Assembly: GCA_902763505.1 (NCBI GenBank)
Contig: CACWSO010000003.1
Span: 82,413 to 146,412 of the forward strand
Direction of reading: 5' to 3'
DNA length: 64,000 bases
Origin: an uncultured Eubacteriales bacterium
Lineage (GTDB): Bacteria > Bacillota > Clostridia > Peptostreptococcales > Anaerovoracaceae
The notes beneath the pieces were generated by a model. That model made no database searches. It was not told the DNA's origin and was given only the letters and a program-made list of their open reading frames with translations. The position numbers and the translations under genes are program-made. Of this stretch, positions 8,749 through 17,670 are shown piece after piece (position 1 is the stretch's first letter; each line of letters opens with the position of its first letter).

Positions 8749-9853
8749 AAGCAGAAAGATTCATATCGTTCCTGAAGGGAATGGATACGCGGCTGCGCTC
8801 ATCGCTTTACTGTTTGTGGAGGCACTGTTCCTGTTCATACTGATGGCGGTGAACATTCTGCCGGGGAAATACGAGGTGCTGATCGTTCTGATACTGGCGG
8901 CGCTGGATTTCGTAGTGGCAATCCTCGTATCCGGAAGGAAAAGAGACAGGTTGATCAAAAGCACCGGAATGGTTTTGATTTTCCTGCTTATATTCAACAT
9001 CGGGTTTGCCAGTTCCGGCATGTTTGGAACGTACAGTGTACTTGACGGCATCTTCGCAGGGACGAAGGCGCCGGCACCGGGTGAGCCCTTTAACCTGTAT
9101 ATTTCAGGTATCGACTCGAGAAACGGTATTGAGGAAACATCGCGAAGCGACGTTAACATGATTGTTACCGTCAATCCTCATAACAGAGAAGTGCTGCTGA
9201 CGTCCATCCCGAGAGACGCCTATGTGCATTTGCACATGAACGGGGAATTGGATAAGCTGACGCATACAGGCATCTACGGAGTAGAGGAAACGATTGGAAC
9301 CGTCGAGGACTGGATGGGTATCGATATCGACTACTATGCAAGAGTCGACTTTCAGATGCTGGTCAATCTGGTCAACGCCATCGGCGGCATCGACGTATAT
9401 TCGGACTATGCCTTCAAGTCAGCGGTTACAGACTGGACTTATGTGAAAGGCTGGAATCACTGCACAGGAAAGAAGGCTTTGTACTTCGCACGTGAGAGAA
9501 AGGCCTTCAAAGGCAAAGACCAGCAGAGAATCAAAAACCAGCAGAAGGTGCTCAAAGCCATCTTCAAAAAAATTACAACCAGTGATGCGCTGCTGATGAA
9601 TTATCCTGAAATACTGAAAGCAGTTGAGAAAGATATGCAGACAGATATGCCAATGAGCATGATTTCAGCTTTGGTTCGGAACCAACTGGATACTGGCGAT
9701 GAGTGGGATATCAAGCGGCAGCAGGTCAAAGGCAAAATGGATCAGAAAGGCACATGGAGTATGGGACCCCTCAGACCCCTTGATGTCTGTATCATAAATG
9801 AAGAATCACTTAAGAATTGCGCGGATCGAATCAACGAACTGGCGGAGGACTAG
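8729..9853 (+). CDS. LCP family protein, paralogue of the preceding gene
   Basis: 374 residues from the ATG at 8729, with GAGGCGAG about 10 bases upstream; a GTG at 8720 would sit too close to that site. It has three membrane segments (about 11-95), then an LCP domain from about 123: YISGIDSRNG, TSIPRDAYVHLHMNGELDKLTHTG, YFARERKAFKGKDQQRIKNQQK. The arrangement and many motifs match the previous gene, so the two look like a tandem duplication, with this copy lacking the inserted accessory region. The reading frame overlaps its upstream neighbour. Function by family: polymer transfer to peptidoglycan. Confidence 0.92.
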   Translation: MKRSTNKSRKIHIVPEGNGYAAALIALLFVEALFLFILMAVNILPGKYEVLIVLILAALDFVVAILVSGRKRDRLIKSTGMVLIFLLIFNIGFASSGMFGTYSVLDGIFAGTKAPAPGEPFNLYISGIDSRNGIEETSRSDVNMIVTVNPHNREVLLTSIPRDAYVHLHMNGELDKLTHTGIYGVEETIGTVEDWMGIDIDYYARVDFQMLVNLVNAIGGIDVYSDYAFKSAVTDWTYVKGWNHCTGKKALYFARERKAFKGKDQQRIKNQQKVLKAIFKKITTSDALLMNYPEILKAVEKDMQTDMPMSMISALVRNQLDTGDEWDIKRQQVKGKMDQKGTWSMGPLRPLDVCIINEESLKNCADRINELAED

Positions 9854-9855
9854 CA

Positions 9856-10665
9856 GTGGGTATCGTAAGAGAAATATTCAACGATCATAAAGTATATGGG
9901 AAACAGATTCTGAAGCTGGCCAAGGCGGACCTTATCAAAACTTACCGAGGGTCTGCGCTCGGCTGGGCATGGGCACTGGTCAAACCAGTTGTCACCATCT
10001 TCGTATTCTGGTTCGCCTTCTCGTTTGGGTTACGAATGGGAGGGGACGGAATTGACGGGTATCCATTTTTCCTATGGTTGATCGCCGGATTTGTTCCATG
10101 GTTCTACATGTCCAGCATGATTACAGGAGGAGCAGCTTGTATAAGAGCGAACAGTCAACTTGTTACTAAAATGCACTTTCCTGCATCTGTTGTGCCTACA
10201 TTCGTGAGCATATCGAAGCTGTTCATAAGTGCTCTTCTCGTTATAATTATGATTCTTATTTTCTGGGTTTCAGGTTATCCACCAATAATTTATTATCTGA
10301 ACATCCCAGTATATATGATTATGATGTTCGTTTGGTTTACCATTTGGGGTCTTTTCGCAGGCATGCTTTCGGCTATGAGCAGAGATTTTTTGAACTTGAT
10401 TAAAGCGCTCTCTCAGGCTATCTTCTGGATGTCCGGTATTATCTATGACGTAAACGGTATCGATGTACACTGGATCAAAGCCATCTTGAGTTACAATCCG
10501 GTCACCATCATTGCCACCGGTTTTAGATACACATTCATCAAACATCAATGGTTTTTTGAAGATATGTATATGTTGCGGTGTTATCTTATTTGTCTCATTG
10601 TTGTCATTTTGTTGGCAATCTGGGCATATAAGAAAACTTATCAAGACATCCCTGATGTTCTGTAA
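9856..10665 (+). CDS. ABC-2 type polysaccharide/teichoic acid export permease (TagG-like)
   Basis: 269 residues starting at GTG 9856, which has GGAGGAC 7 bases upstream inside the end of the LCP gene; an earlier in-frame ATG at 9817 lies inside that gene and has no site. About six membrane segments are visible, with the family motif TYRGSALGWAWALVKP at residues 25-40, like TagG and Wzm. It should form the channel that exports a lipid-linked polymer made in the cytoplasm. It is paired with the ATPase gene 14 bases downstream. A second permease/ATPase pair is at 57235-59466, so two polymers, or two forms of one, may be exported. Confidence 0.93.
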   Translation: MGIVREIFNDHKVYGKQILKLAKADLIKTYRGSALGWAWALVKPVVTIFVFWFAFSFGLRMGGDGIDGYPFFLWLIAGFVPWFYMSSMITGGAACIRANSQLVTKMHFPASVVPTFVSISKLFISALLVIIMILIFWVSGYPPIIYYLNIPVYMIMMFVWFTIWGLFAGMLSAMSRDFLNLIKALSQAIFWMSGIIYDVNGIDVHWIKAILSYNPVTIIATGFRYTFIKHQWFFEDMYMLRCYLICLIVVILLAIWAYKKTYQDIPDVL

Positions 10666-10679
10666 AAGGATTAAGACAA

Positions 10680-11405
10680 ATGGCTGAAACAGTAATCAAG
10701 TTTGATCATGTGGTCAAGCGTTACAAATTATTCAAAAACGATAGAGAGCGTTTCATCAGTCTCTTCACCAAGAAAGCGAGATACAAGGAAAAGATTGCGA
10801 CCAACGATCTGTCCTTTGAGGTCAAGAGAGGTGAGGGCGTTGCTTTCATGGGCAGAAACGGCGCTGGTAAATCCACCATCCTAAAAATGATTACCGGTGT
10901 TTGCTATCCGACATCAGGTGAAATCACCGTCAACGGCAGAGTCAGCGCTCTGTTGGAGCTCTCCGCAGGATTCAATGGTGAATTCACGGGGAGAGAGAAT
11001 ATTTATCTGAAGTGCAACATCATGGGCATGGACAACGATGAGATCAATGCAATCGAAAACGACATCGTGGAATTTGCAGAATTGGGGGAATACATCGACC
11101 AACCGGTTAGGACTTATTCCAGCGGTATGAAGGCGCGCCTTGGGTTTGCAATCAACGTTAATATCGATCCTGAGATTCTGATTGTCGATGAGGCATTGAG
11201 CGTAGGCGATAAGGCATTTCGAAAAAAATGCACGAACAAGATGCGGGACATCATGCAGCATGAGGATGTTACGCTGCTGTTCGTTACCCACTCTCTGGAG
11301 ACAGCCAAGGAGTTCTGCACAAGAGGCATTGTGCTTGAGAAAGGGACTCTGAAATTCGACGGACCAATTCAGGAAGCGATAGATTTTTACGAAGGCAAGT
11401 TATAG
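10680..11405 (+). CDS. ABC transporter ATPase for polysaccharide export (TagH/Wzt-like)
   Basis: 241 residues. Walker A GRNGAGKST is at about 58-66, the signature YSSGMKARLGFA near 146 and Walker B ILIVDEAL near 165. The length fits the short TagH/RfbE-type ATPases without a C-terminal carbohydrate-binding domain, which usually means export is not gated by chain-end recognition in this subunit. It energises the permease directly upstream. Three bases separate it from the CDP-glycerol transferase-like gene, so substrate and exporter are probably expressed together. Confidence 0.94.
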   Translation: MAETVIKFDHVVKRYKLFKNDRERFISLFTKKARYKEKIATNDLSFEVKRGEGVAFMGRNGAGKSTILKMITGVCYPTSGEITVNGRVSALLELSAGFNGEFTGRENIYLKCNIMGMDNDEINAIENDIVEFAELGEYIDQPVRTYSSGMKARLGFAINVNIDPEILIVDEALSVGDKAFRKKCTNKMRDIMQHEDVTLLFVTHSLETAKEFCTRGIVLEKGTLKFDGPIQEAIDFYEGKL

Positions 11406-11408
11406 ATT

Positions 11409-12545
11409 ATGGAATTTGCGGTAAAACTGATGAAGGGAGTGCTCGCACTCATCTACGCAGTGATGAAGCTTTCCCCAGTCAAGGACAACAAGATCGTCTT
11501 CTGCAGCAGGCAGAGCAGCGATATACCTCTTGATTTTGCCCTGATACAGAAAGAGCTTGCGAAGAGGCAGGAGGGACTTTGCTTTGCAAACATCTGCAAC
11601 CGCATCGGGAAGGGAGTCGGAGCATACGCATCTTTCGCAGCAGACACCTTGAGGAGCATGAAGCACATGGCGACGGCGCGGGTATGTGTACTGGATGCAT
11701 ATTGGCCAGCCGCGAGCATGCTCCATCATAAAGAAGAACTGACTATCATACAGATATGGCATGCCATAGGGAAGATTAAGAAATCGGGCATGATCACAGC
11801 CGGGGCGAAGACCGGCAGAGACCCGAAGATAGCAGCTCTTTTTAATATGCACGAGAAAAACGATTACATCATCGCCGGTGCGAAAGCCTTTGATCAGTTC
11901 TATAGGGATTCCTTCGGCGATTACGATTACACGCTGCTGAACTACGGCCTGCCGCGAATCGACTATCTGCTGGATAATGAACAGGCTAACAGAGAGAAGT
12001 TTTTCGCAGAGAATCCGGAACTCGCGGGGAGAACGATTCTGCTGTACGCTCCGACCTTCCGCAGAGGCATGGAGGCCAGGTGGCAGGACATCATCAGTGC
12101 AGTGGATTCGGAGAAGTACACTCTGATAATTAAGAATCATCCATCTCAGAGAATCGAAGGAGAACGGCCTGCGGAGCATGTCAGATACTTCGATGAATGG
12201 ACGGCGGTGGATCTGCTTGCGGCGAGCGATTACGTCATTACGGATTATTCAGCCATAGCCCTGGAAGCGGCGGTCCTCAGGAAGAAGACGCTGTATTGGG
12301 TCTATGACTATGATGAATACACAAGAGAAAACGGGCTCAATGTAGACATGTTTGAGAGTATGCCGGGTCTGGCGTTCAAAGACGCGTCTGAGATGATGGC
12401 TTTCATCGACAATGGTGACTATCCAATGGAACGCCTTGACGCCTACCGAGAGAAGTATCTTCCGGAGAACCTGGGACATTCCGCAGAGAAAATCGCGCAG
12501 CTTATTCTGGATACGATGGAAGGAAGACCTGTTAAAGGAAACTGA
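11409..12545 (+). CDS. CDP-glycerol:glycerophosphotransferase family protein (TagB/TagF-like)
   Basis: 378 residues, the size of a single catalytic domain. The IWHAIGKIKKSG motif is at about 116, KNHPSQRIEG near 241 and YVITDYSAIALEA near 275, followed by LYWVYDYDEYTRENG. These correspond to the conserved His (here WHAIG instead of the usual WHGTP), the HP motif and the DYSS/DYSA motif of TagF-type enzymes. Such enzymes add glycerol- or ribitol-phosphate from a CDP-polyol to a membrane-bound acceptor at the inner face of the membrane. The substrate cannot be told from sequence; TagD at 23961 makes CDP-glycerol likely. It sits between the exporter genes and a nucleotidyltransferase. Confidence 0.9.
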   Translation: MEFAVKLMKGVLALIYAVMKLSPVKDNKIVFCSRQSSDIPLDFALIQKELAKRQEGLCFANICNRIGKGVGAYASFAADTLRSMKHMATARVCVLDAYWPAASMLHHKEELTIIQIWHAIGKIKKSGMITAGAKTGRDPKIAALFNMHEKNDYIIAGAKAFDQFYRDSFGDYDYTLLNYGLPRIDYLLDNEQANREKFFAENPELAGRTILLYAPTFRRGMEARWQDIISAVDSEKYTLIIKNHPSQRIEGERPAEHVRYFDEWTAVDLLAASDYVITDYSAIALEAAVLRKKTLYWVYDYDEYTRENGLNVDMFESMPGLAFKDASEMMAFIDNGDYPMERLDAYREKYLPENLGHSAEKIAQLILDTMEGRPVKGN

Positions 12546-12546
12546 T

Positions 12547-13131
12547 ATGAGATTTGTGATCATGGCCGACGGCCAGGGAACAAGATGGAATAACTATATG
12601 GGCGTGCCAAAGCACCTTGCTCTAGTAGACGGGGAACCTGTCATTGGCAGGACTGTGCGTCTGCTGCAGGAGGTTGCGGAGGAGCCGGAAATCATCATCA
12701 CCTCCCACGATCCGCGCTATGAGTTCGAAGGCGCGGTTCGCCATGAGCCGGAGAACAACATCTATGAAATCGACCGGTTCACAAAGGAGCTTGTGTGCGA
12801 TGACATGTGTTTCCTCTATGGAGACACGATTTATGACCGGAAGGTTCTGGCTGCCATCGCCGAATCGCACCCAGATGATATCCTTTTCTACGGCAACAGC
12901 AAGTCAGTCGTGGCAGTGAGAATCGGGGATGCGGAGCTGTTCCGGGAACACTTTGACCGGGTGAGAACGCTCTTCGTCGATGGGACAATAGAAAAATGCA
13001 AAGGCTGGCAGGTCTACCAGTCTGTCACCGGACAGGATCTCACACAGAAGCCTGTCATTGGAGATAAGTTCGTGCTGGTCGATGAACACACCACAGATAT
13101 CAACACACCGGAGGAATACAGAAACATATGA
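12547..13131 (+). CDS. Small nucleotidyltransferase (NTP_transferase fold)
   Basis: 194 residues from the ATG at 12547, one base after the preceding stop codon; a longer reading from 12412 would lie inside the previous gene. The N-terminal motif MADGQGTRWNNYMGVPKHL is the signature loop of sugar-nucleotide or polyol cytidylyl/guanylyl/thymidylyl transferases (G-x-G-T-R with PKHL). The rest is compact and lacks the C-terminal beta-helix of RmlA or GlmU. It probably activates a sugar- or polyol-phosphate as an NDP derivative for this locus; the identity of base and sugar is unknown. It overlaps the next gene by ATGA, suggesting translational coupling to the ATP-grasp protein. Confidence 0.8.
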   Translation: MRFVIMADGQGTRWNNYMGVPKHLALVDGEPVIGRTVRLLQEVAEEPEIIITSHDPRYEFEGAVRHEPENNIYEIDRFTKELVCDDMCFLYGDTIYDRKVLAAIAESHPDDILFYGNSKSVVAVRIGDAELFREHFDRVRTLFVDGTIEKCKGWQVYQSVTGQDLTQKPVIGDKFVLVDEHTTDINTPEEYRNI

Positions 13132-14171
13132 TGAACTTCTGCAGAAAAGCGCTCAAAAAGATCAAACTATTCGTGCTCTACTGGACACGGATTGTCTTTG
13201 TGCGCAACAATTTCAAAGTTCCATTCCTGACAAAGGTGAGAGCAAACTTAAATGGATATCTGGGCGATCAGTACATCCTCTACGATTTCAAACACACGGA
13301 TAAGAACGAGTACCTGTCGGAATTCGATTGGTACCGATCCAGATACATCAACGAACCTTTTGATTTCGCTTTTAACAACAAGGTGGTTTGCGCAGAGATG
13401 CTCAAGCACCACATCCGTTTCTCTCAGAATTACTTCATCATCAACAAGGGCGTGCTCCATGACTTCGAGAACGGCCCGATCAGTTATGATGTCGTGTTCG
13501 ATAAAATCAGAGAAGAAGGAAAACTGGTCATCAAGCCTTTTGCTATGGGCAAAGGCAACGGCGTCCATCTGCTCTCTTACGAGGATGGGAAATACTACAT
13601 GGATATGGTGGAAAAGTCGCGAGAGGAACTGGAGATGTATCTGAAGAAACTCAATATGTATGTCTTCTGTGAATATATCCATCAGCATCCATATTCAGAT
13701 CAGCTCTATGATAAGACGACGAATACCATCCGGTTCATCACCATGCGTGACATCGATACCCATGAGATGAAGGTATTCCGCGCCGTGCAGAGAATCGGCC
13801 GCAAAGAGACGATTCCGGTAGATAACGGAAGCAAGGGAGGTCTTGTGGCGAACATTGATCTGGAGACGGGCATGCTCAGCGAGGCCAAGTGCCTCAAGGA
13901 ACTGGGATCATGGGAGATTCACCCGGATTCCGGAAATCCAATCAAAGGCGTGGTCATTCCGAACTGGGACGGCATCAAGAAGGAAATACTCGACGTATGC
14001 AAGAAGATTCCATACATGGATTTCATGGCCTGGGATCTGCTCATCACCGAAGAAGGACCTTGTGTCATAGAAATCAATACATCATCAGGCATCAACATCA
14101 TACAGCTGTGGGGAGGACAGAAGCAGGGCGAGCTCGGCGACTTCTTCCGCCATTACAATGTCATTAAATAA
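13128..14171 (+). CDS. Sugar-transfer associated ATP-grasp protein, single domain
   Basis: 347 residues, starting in the ATGA overlap with the nucleotidyltransferase. The sequence fits the sugar-transfer associated ATP-grasp family: VIKPFAMGKGNGVHLLSYEDG (about 135-155) for ATP binding, DKTTNTIRFITM, NGSKGGLVANIDLETG, and the metal-binding end FMAWDLLITEEGPCVIEINTSSG (about 300-322). Members are predicted to form an amide or peptide bond on sugar-derived or polymer substrates; no substrate is established from sequence. It is the most canonical of three related genes between 13128 and 17574. Confidence 0.85.
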   Translation: MMNFCRKALKKIKLFVLYWTRIVFVRNNFKVPFLTKVRANLNGYLGDQYILYDFKHTDKNEYLSEFDWYRSRYINEPFDFAFNNKVVCAEMLKHHIRFSQNYFIINKGVLHDFENGPISYDVVFDKIREEGKLVIKPFAMGKGNGVHLLSYEDGKYYMDMVEKSREELEMYLKKLNMYVFCEYIHQHPYSDQLYDKTTNTIRFITMRDIDTHEMKVFRAVQRIGRKETIPVDNGSKGGLVANIDLETGMLSEAKCLKELGSWEIHPDSGNPIKGVVIPNWDGIKKEILDVCKKIPYMDFMAWDLLITEEGPCVIEINTSSGINIIQLWGGQKQGELGDFFRHYNVIK

Positions 14172-14180
14172 GGAACACCC

Positions 14181-16040
14181 ATGGGCATTCTCAACAAAAT
14201 ATACATGTACATATATATTTTTATTCCTTCCGCAAAGGGTGTAAATACCATGTCCGCCAAGGCATGGTATAAAAAAATGCAGAGGAATAAAAAACAGGAC
14301 AAGAAGCATACGCTGGCACAGAAGAAACGCGCCTATAAGGCCGGTTATATGCCGGAACATGTGGACCGGTTTGGCATTTCAGATGAAAGAAACAGAATCT
14401 CCGAGAGGGAATACACCTATCTGCAGCCGATCAACGGCATCTATAGCAAGTGGCTTTCGAGTAATGAAATCGCAAAGACGATTTATTATCCATTCACAGA
14501 TATGATAGATACTGAAGCAGATACGGAAGGAAAGAAGCTGCTTCGTCTGATTGTGACCAACGATAAAGGTTATTATCCTGAAATCACAGAGACATATTAT
14601 ATTTGCAAAGAAGATGGAAGAACCATTAGTGAGGCTGTGGAAAAAAGCAGCATTGCAGATTGGGATCACTTGGAAAAAACCATCATAAAAATGGCTCGTT
14701 TTACACCGCAGATCGAGTTCTTCGCCGTTGACTTGTTGGATGGAAAGATCGTAAACTTTACCAATGCTCCTGTCTATCCACAGGATTTTCTCTATAGTGA
14801 AGATACCGTTCGATTCCTGAAGGGTAAAGTGCAGGAAAGGGTCATCATGGCCAAAGACAAGAGCCTGCGTATCAGCAATGCCAAGCAGAGAATCAAGTGG
14901 AAGTCCAGACAGCTTTTTACGGCAGCCTTCTTCCCAAAGGATATGATGGCTTATCTGGGACCGAGATGGGTGAAGGAAGTCGTCACGGATTTCTTCAGCA
15001 AAAGCAGTGCAAGCTTTAAGACGAAGATGTGGGCGTACCGACACGGATTTCTGTCCTACAGAATCAGCCAGTACGGAATCACAGAGGAAAACTACCCGGA
15101 GCACATCTCTGATTTTGAGTACAAGTGGCTGCGTCACATTAATGGTGATTACAGGGTGCTTTTTGAAGACAAAATCACGATCAAATATGTGGTGAATCAG
15201 TTCAAAGAGTGCTTCCCGGATTATTATTACCACATCAAGACGAAAAACGGAGAGAATATCATCATCCCGATGATGGACTGTCCGGAACAATATGGCAACA
15301 CCTACGAGGATATTCTCGCTTTGGCAAAAGAGAAGGGCGTACTCGCTATGAAGCCTGACGAGGGGTCACATGGTAACGGGTTCTTCAAGCTCTCCTACGA
15401 GGACGGTCAGTTCTATCTGAATTTCGATAAAGCATCGGAACAGGAAATCATCGAAATCCTAAAAAATCCGGAAAACCAGTATCTCGTTACGGAATACATC
15501 AAAAATAACGAGCAGTTTAAGGCCATCTATCCTGGCGCGGTCAATACGATTCGCATGATTGTATTCAAAGAAGACGGCGTAACGCCGCAGATTGGAAATG
15601 TTTACATGCGCTTCGGTTCCAAAGCGACCGGCGCTGTAGACAATATGGGCGCCGGCGGCATATTCGTTCAGGTGGATAAGGATACGGGGTGGTACCATGA
15701 TGCGAAGATCATCACAAGGAACTCCATTGAGCCTTGCCCGAATCATCCGGATACAGGGGTACTGATGGAAGGATATATTCCTCACTACCAACAGGTTAGA
15801 GAAACAATCCTGGCGATTGCCGCAAGTATTCCTGAAATGGAATACTTCGGATTTGACGTAGCTGTCACTGAAGATGGTGTAAAATTGCCGGAGATAAACA
15901 GATTTCCGGATTATCCAAAGATTGAAACTCTGAGTCCGGAAACCATGCATTACTTATTGAAAAAACTTGATGAGAAAAAGCGCAGATGCGGCTACGACAA
16001 GAAACCTTGCCGGAAGCTGGTGCATCTTCCAAAACGCTGA
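14181..16040 (+). CDS. Two-module sugar-transfer associated ATP-grasp protein with a degenerate first module
   Basis: 619 residues. The C-terminal module (about 286-600) has a full ATP-grasp core: MKPDEGSHGNGFFKLSYEDG, AVNTIRMIVFKEDG, DNMGAGGIFVQV and FGFDVAVTEDGVKLPEIN. The N-terminal module (about 52-240) repeats the head (YKAGYMPEHVDRFGIS against YRHGFLSYRISQYGIT) and the tail (PQIEFFAVDLLDGKIVNF against PEMEYFGFDVAVTEDGVKL) but lacks the middle ATP-binding part. It therefore looks like an internal duplication whose first copy lost its core and may act as a recognition domain (inference). The first 25 residues are hydrophobic and aromatic and may touch the membrane. The gene ends just before the hairpin at 16044. 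Confidence 0.83.
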   Translation: MGILNKIYMYIYIFIPSAKGVNTMSAKAWYKKMQRNKKQDKKHTLAQKKRAYKAGYMPEHVDRFGISDERNRISEREYTYLQPINGIYSKWLSSNEIAKTIYYPFTDMIDTEADTEGKKLLRLIVTNDKGYYPEITETYYICKEDGRTISEAVEKSSIADWDHLEKTIIKMARFTPQIEFFAVDLLDGKIVNFTNAPVYPQDFLYSEDTVRFLKGKVQERVIMAKDKSLRISNAKQRIKWKSRQLFTAAFFPKDMMAYLGPRWVKEVVTDFFSKSSASFKTKMWAYRHGFLSYRISQYGITEENYPEHISDFEYKWLRHINGDYRVLFEDKITIKYVVNQFKECFPDYYYHIKTKNGENIIIPMMDCPEQYGNTYEDILALAKEKGVLAMKPDEGSHGNGFFKLSYEDGQFYLNFDKASEQEIIEILKNPENQYLVTEYIKNNEQFKAIYPGAVNTIRMIVFKEDGVTPQIGNVYMRFGSKATGAVDNMGAGGIFVQVDKDTGWYHDAKIITRNSIEPCPNHPDTGVLMEGYIPHYQQVRETILAIAASIPEMEYFGFDVAVTEDGVKLPEINRFPDYPKIETLSPETMHYLLKKLDEKKRRCGYDKKPCRKLVHLPKR

Positions 16041-16043
16041 TAA

Positions 16044-16066
16044 AAAGGGCTGCTAGGCAGCCCTTT
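16044..16066. terminator. Perfect hairpin between convergent genes, probable bidirectional terminator
   Basis: A 10-bp perfect stem (AAAGGGCTGC / GCAGCCCTTT) with a TAG loop lies between the stop codons of the + gene ending at 16040 and the - gene ending at 16072. An A-run on the left and a T-run on the right give U-rich tails on both strands. Confidence 0.85.
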
Positions 16067-16071
16067 CTGAA

Positions 16072-17574
16072 TCAGTACAAATCGCCTGTGAAACCGACGA
16101 GGTCGAGCAGGCTTTTTTTTGCACCCAGATTCCTAGTGCTCTGCTGCCCCAGGAATTGTGTGATGGAATTGCCTTCCACGATGACCCATTTGCAGTCTTC
16201 TGTATAGGTCAGATCCCAACCAATATACGAGAAGCCTGGGATCTTTGAGGAGATTATCCTGCCGAGCGCCAGTGCTTCTTCCCATGCCGGCAGCTGGTAG
16301 CCCTCAATGGTGATACCTGTATAAGGGTGGGTGTCGTATCTTCTTCCTTTTTCGTCGATACCATTGCTTTCGAAAAATCCTTTTTCATCATTGACAGCCG
16401 CGAAGATACCGCCTGCGCCGCCGTTGTCGACGAAGGAACCCTTCTGTCCGATTTTCATGAAACACTTCTGGACATGTGTTTCTGTTCCATCGAAGTAAGT
16501 GATCAGTCGAACGGTATTAACGGAGTCCGGATTCAGAGCGCTGATGACAGGATGCGCTTTAATCAGGCCCTCACAGATAAATCCATCGGGACTTTCCGCC
16601 AGAAGACTTTTGAACAATTGCTTCAAATCGCCTTCTGCTTTATATGGAACAACACCTCTGCCCATAGAATCGAAGTCCAGCTTGCGGACGAATTCATGGT
16701 TTTCATGACAGAAGCTTTCGAACTTCTCAAAGTCTGTTTCCGATGAGATGTGGATCATATCCCGGCCGTAATAAGGAGCGAGATATTGATAAGTGATATA
16801 TTTATTATCTAAATTGTCTGCCTGGGACATATCGTTGACAGAGTTTAATACAACAGCACGCTCCTCTTCGTTGATAAATGCGCGTCTCTCAGGGAGGGTC
16901 TTGCTGATGAAATCAAACATAATGTATTCCACATTGTTGAACTTCAGCAGAGACCGCACTGATTCCATATCAATGGCTACCTTGCGGAGACGAGGCTTAT
17001 CTTCGGTAATGCCCGGATAAGCAGGTTCCAGTTTTTCTGCGCTGGCTTCGATCAAGCTGTCGGGTACGATTGTGTTCATGATTTGCTCAAATTCCTGCAG
17101 TTCACTTGCAACATCGTCATAGGACAACTCTTCTTTGTCGATTTTCTTGAAGCTTTCGCGTAAGTTGTCAATGAGCTCCTGCCGTCTTGTCAGCGTGCGG
17201 ACGAAGTCTTCTGCCTCTTCATCATTGAGCCGGAACATCTCAAACCTGTCATATACGAAGGATGTGATGTAATACAGTCCCAGATCGTTAAGCGCACGGA
17301 TTTTTTCGGCGATTTCTTCTCTTGTCATGCCAGTTTCATCCATAATGTGTTTGACGGCGCGTTCCTTTCGGTTGTGGTTGCCATCAGTCTTCTTGGATTC
17401 ACGGGCCTGTTGGGTGAGAGACATCTTCCAAAACTCACGCTGATAATACTCCCTAAATGTGACGCCGAATTTCTTCTTGGTCATGTTCATCTTTTTGGCA
17501 GTTGCAATCAACCCTTCGCCTGATGCTTTTGAGACTAAACGTACGTATTCAAATCTTCTTGAAGTGTTACCCAT
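16072..17574 (-). CDS. Sugar-transfer associated ATP-grasp protein, divergent gene with helical N-terminus
   Basis: 500 residues from the ATG whose complement is at 17572-17574; AGAGGA stands about 8 bases upstream. A longer reading to 17736 would run into the neighbouring gene's upstream region and has no such site. It is the only - strand gene in the window. The N-terminal 200 residues are helical and charged (SKASGEGLIATAKKMNMTKKKFGV and two more helical blocks). The C-terminal half is an ATP-grasp domain: DFDSMGRGVVPYKAEG, NPDSVNTVRLITYFDG, DNGGAGGIFAAVND and FSYIGWDLTYTEDCKWVIVEGN. It is closer in plan to the two + strand ATP-grasp genes than to Ddl. The reaction is unknown, probably amide bond formation. 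Confidence 0.83.
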   Translation of the reverse strand: MGNTSRRFEYVRLVSKASGEGLIATAKKMNMTKKKFGVTFREYYQREFWKMSLTQQARESKKTDGNHNRKERAVKHIMDETGMTREEIAEKIRALNDLGLYYITSFVYDRFEMFRLNDEEAEDFVRTLTRRQELIDNLRESFKKIDKEELSYDDVASELQEFEQIMNTIVPDSLIEASAEKLEPAYPGITEDKPRLRKVAIDMESVRSLLKFNNVEYIMFDFISKTLPERRAFINEEERAVVLNSVNDMSQADNLDNKYITYQYLAPYYGRDMIHISSETDFEKFESFCHENHEFVRKLDFDSMGRGVVPYKAEGDLKQLFKSLLAESPDGFICEGLIKAHPVISALNPDSVNTVRLITYFDGTETHVQKCFMKIGQKGSFVDNGGAGGIFAAVNDEKGFFESNGIDEKGRRYDTHPYTGITIEGYQLPAWEEALALGRIISSKIPGFSYIGWDLTYTEDCKWVIVEGNSITQFLGQQSTRNLGAKKSLLDLVGFTGDLY

Positions 17575-17618
17575 ATATTGATTCCTCTCTGTGCGGATGG
17601 CATCGGTGATACACAAAA

Positions 17619-17624
17619 AGTATA
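17619..17624 (-). promoter_or_regulatory. Candidate -10 box for the divergent ATP-grasp gene
   Basis: TATACT on the - strand, 45 bases before the start at 17574. No good -35 box is visible, so this is tentative. Confidence 0.35.
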
Positions 17625-17645
17625 TCATGATTGGGGTGGTGATGG

Positions 17646-17651
17646 TATAAT
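17646..17651 (+). promoter_or_regulatory. Candidate -10 box upstream of licD-like gene
   Basis: TATAAT, 20 bases before the ATG at 17671 and just ahead of GGAGGT. The expected transcript start would fall close to the ribosome site, leaving a very short leader. The -35 region is weak. Together with the candidate on the other strand it would form a compact divergent promoter region. Confidence 0.35.
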
Positions 17652-17670
17652 TAAATTGGAGGTTTATAAC

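Noticed and set aside
14379-15290. 303-codon - strand frame opposite the two-module ATP-grasp gene
   Set aside because: The + strand has clear family motifs over the same bases; the antisense product shows none.
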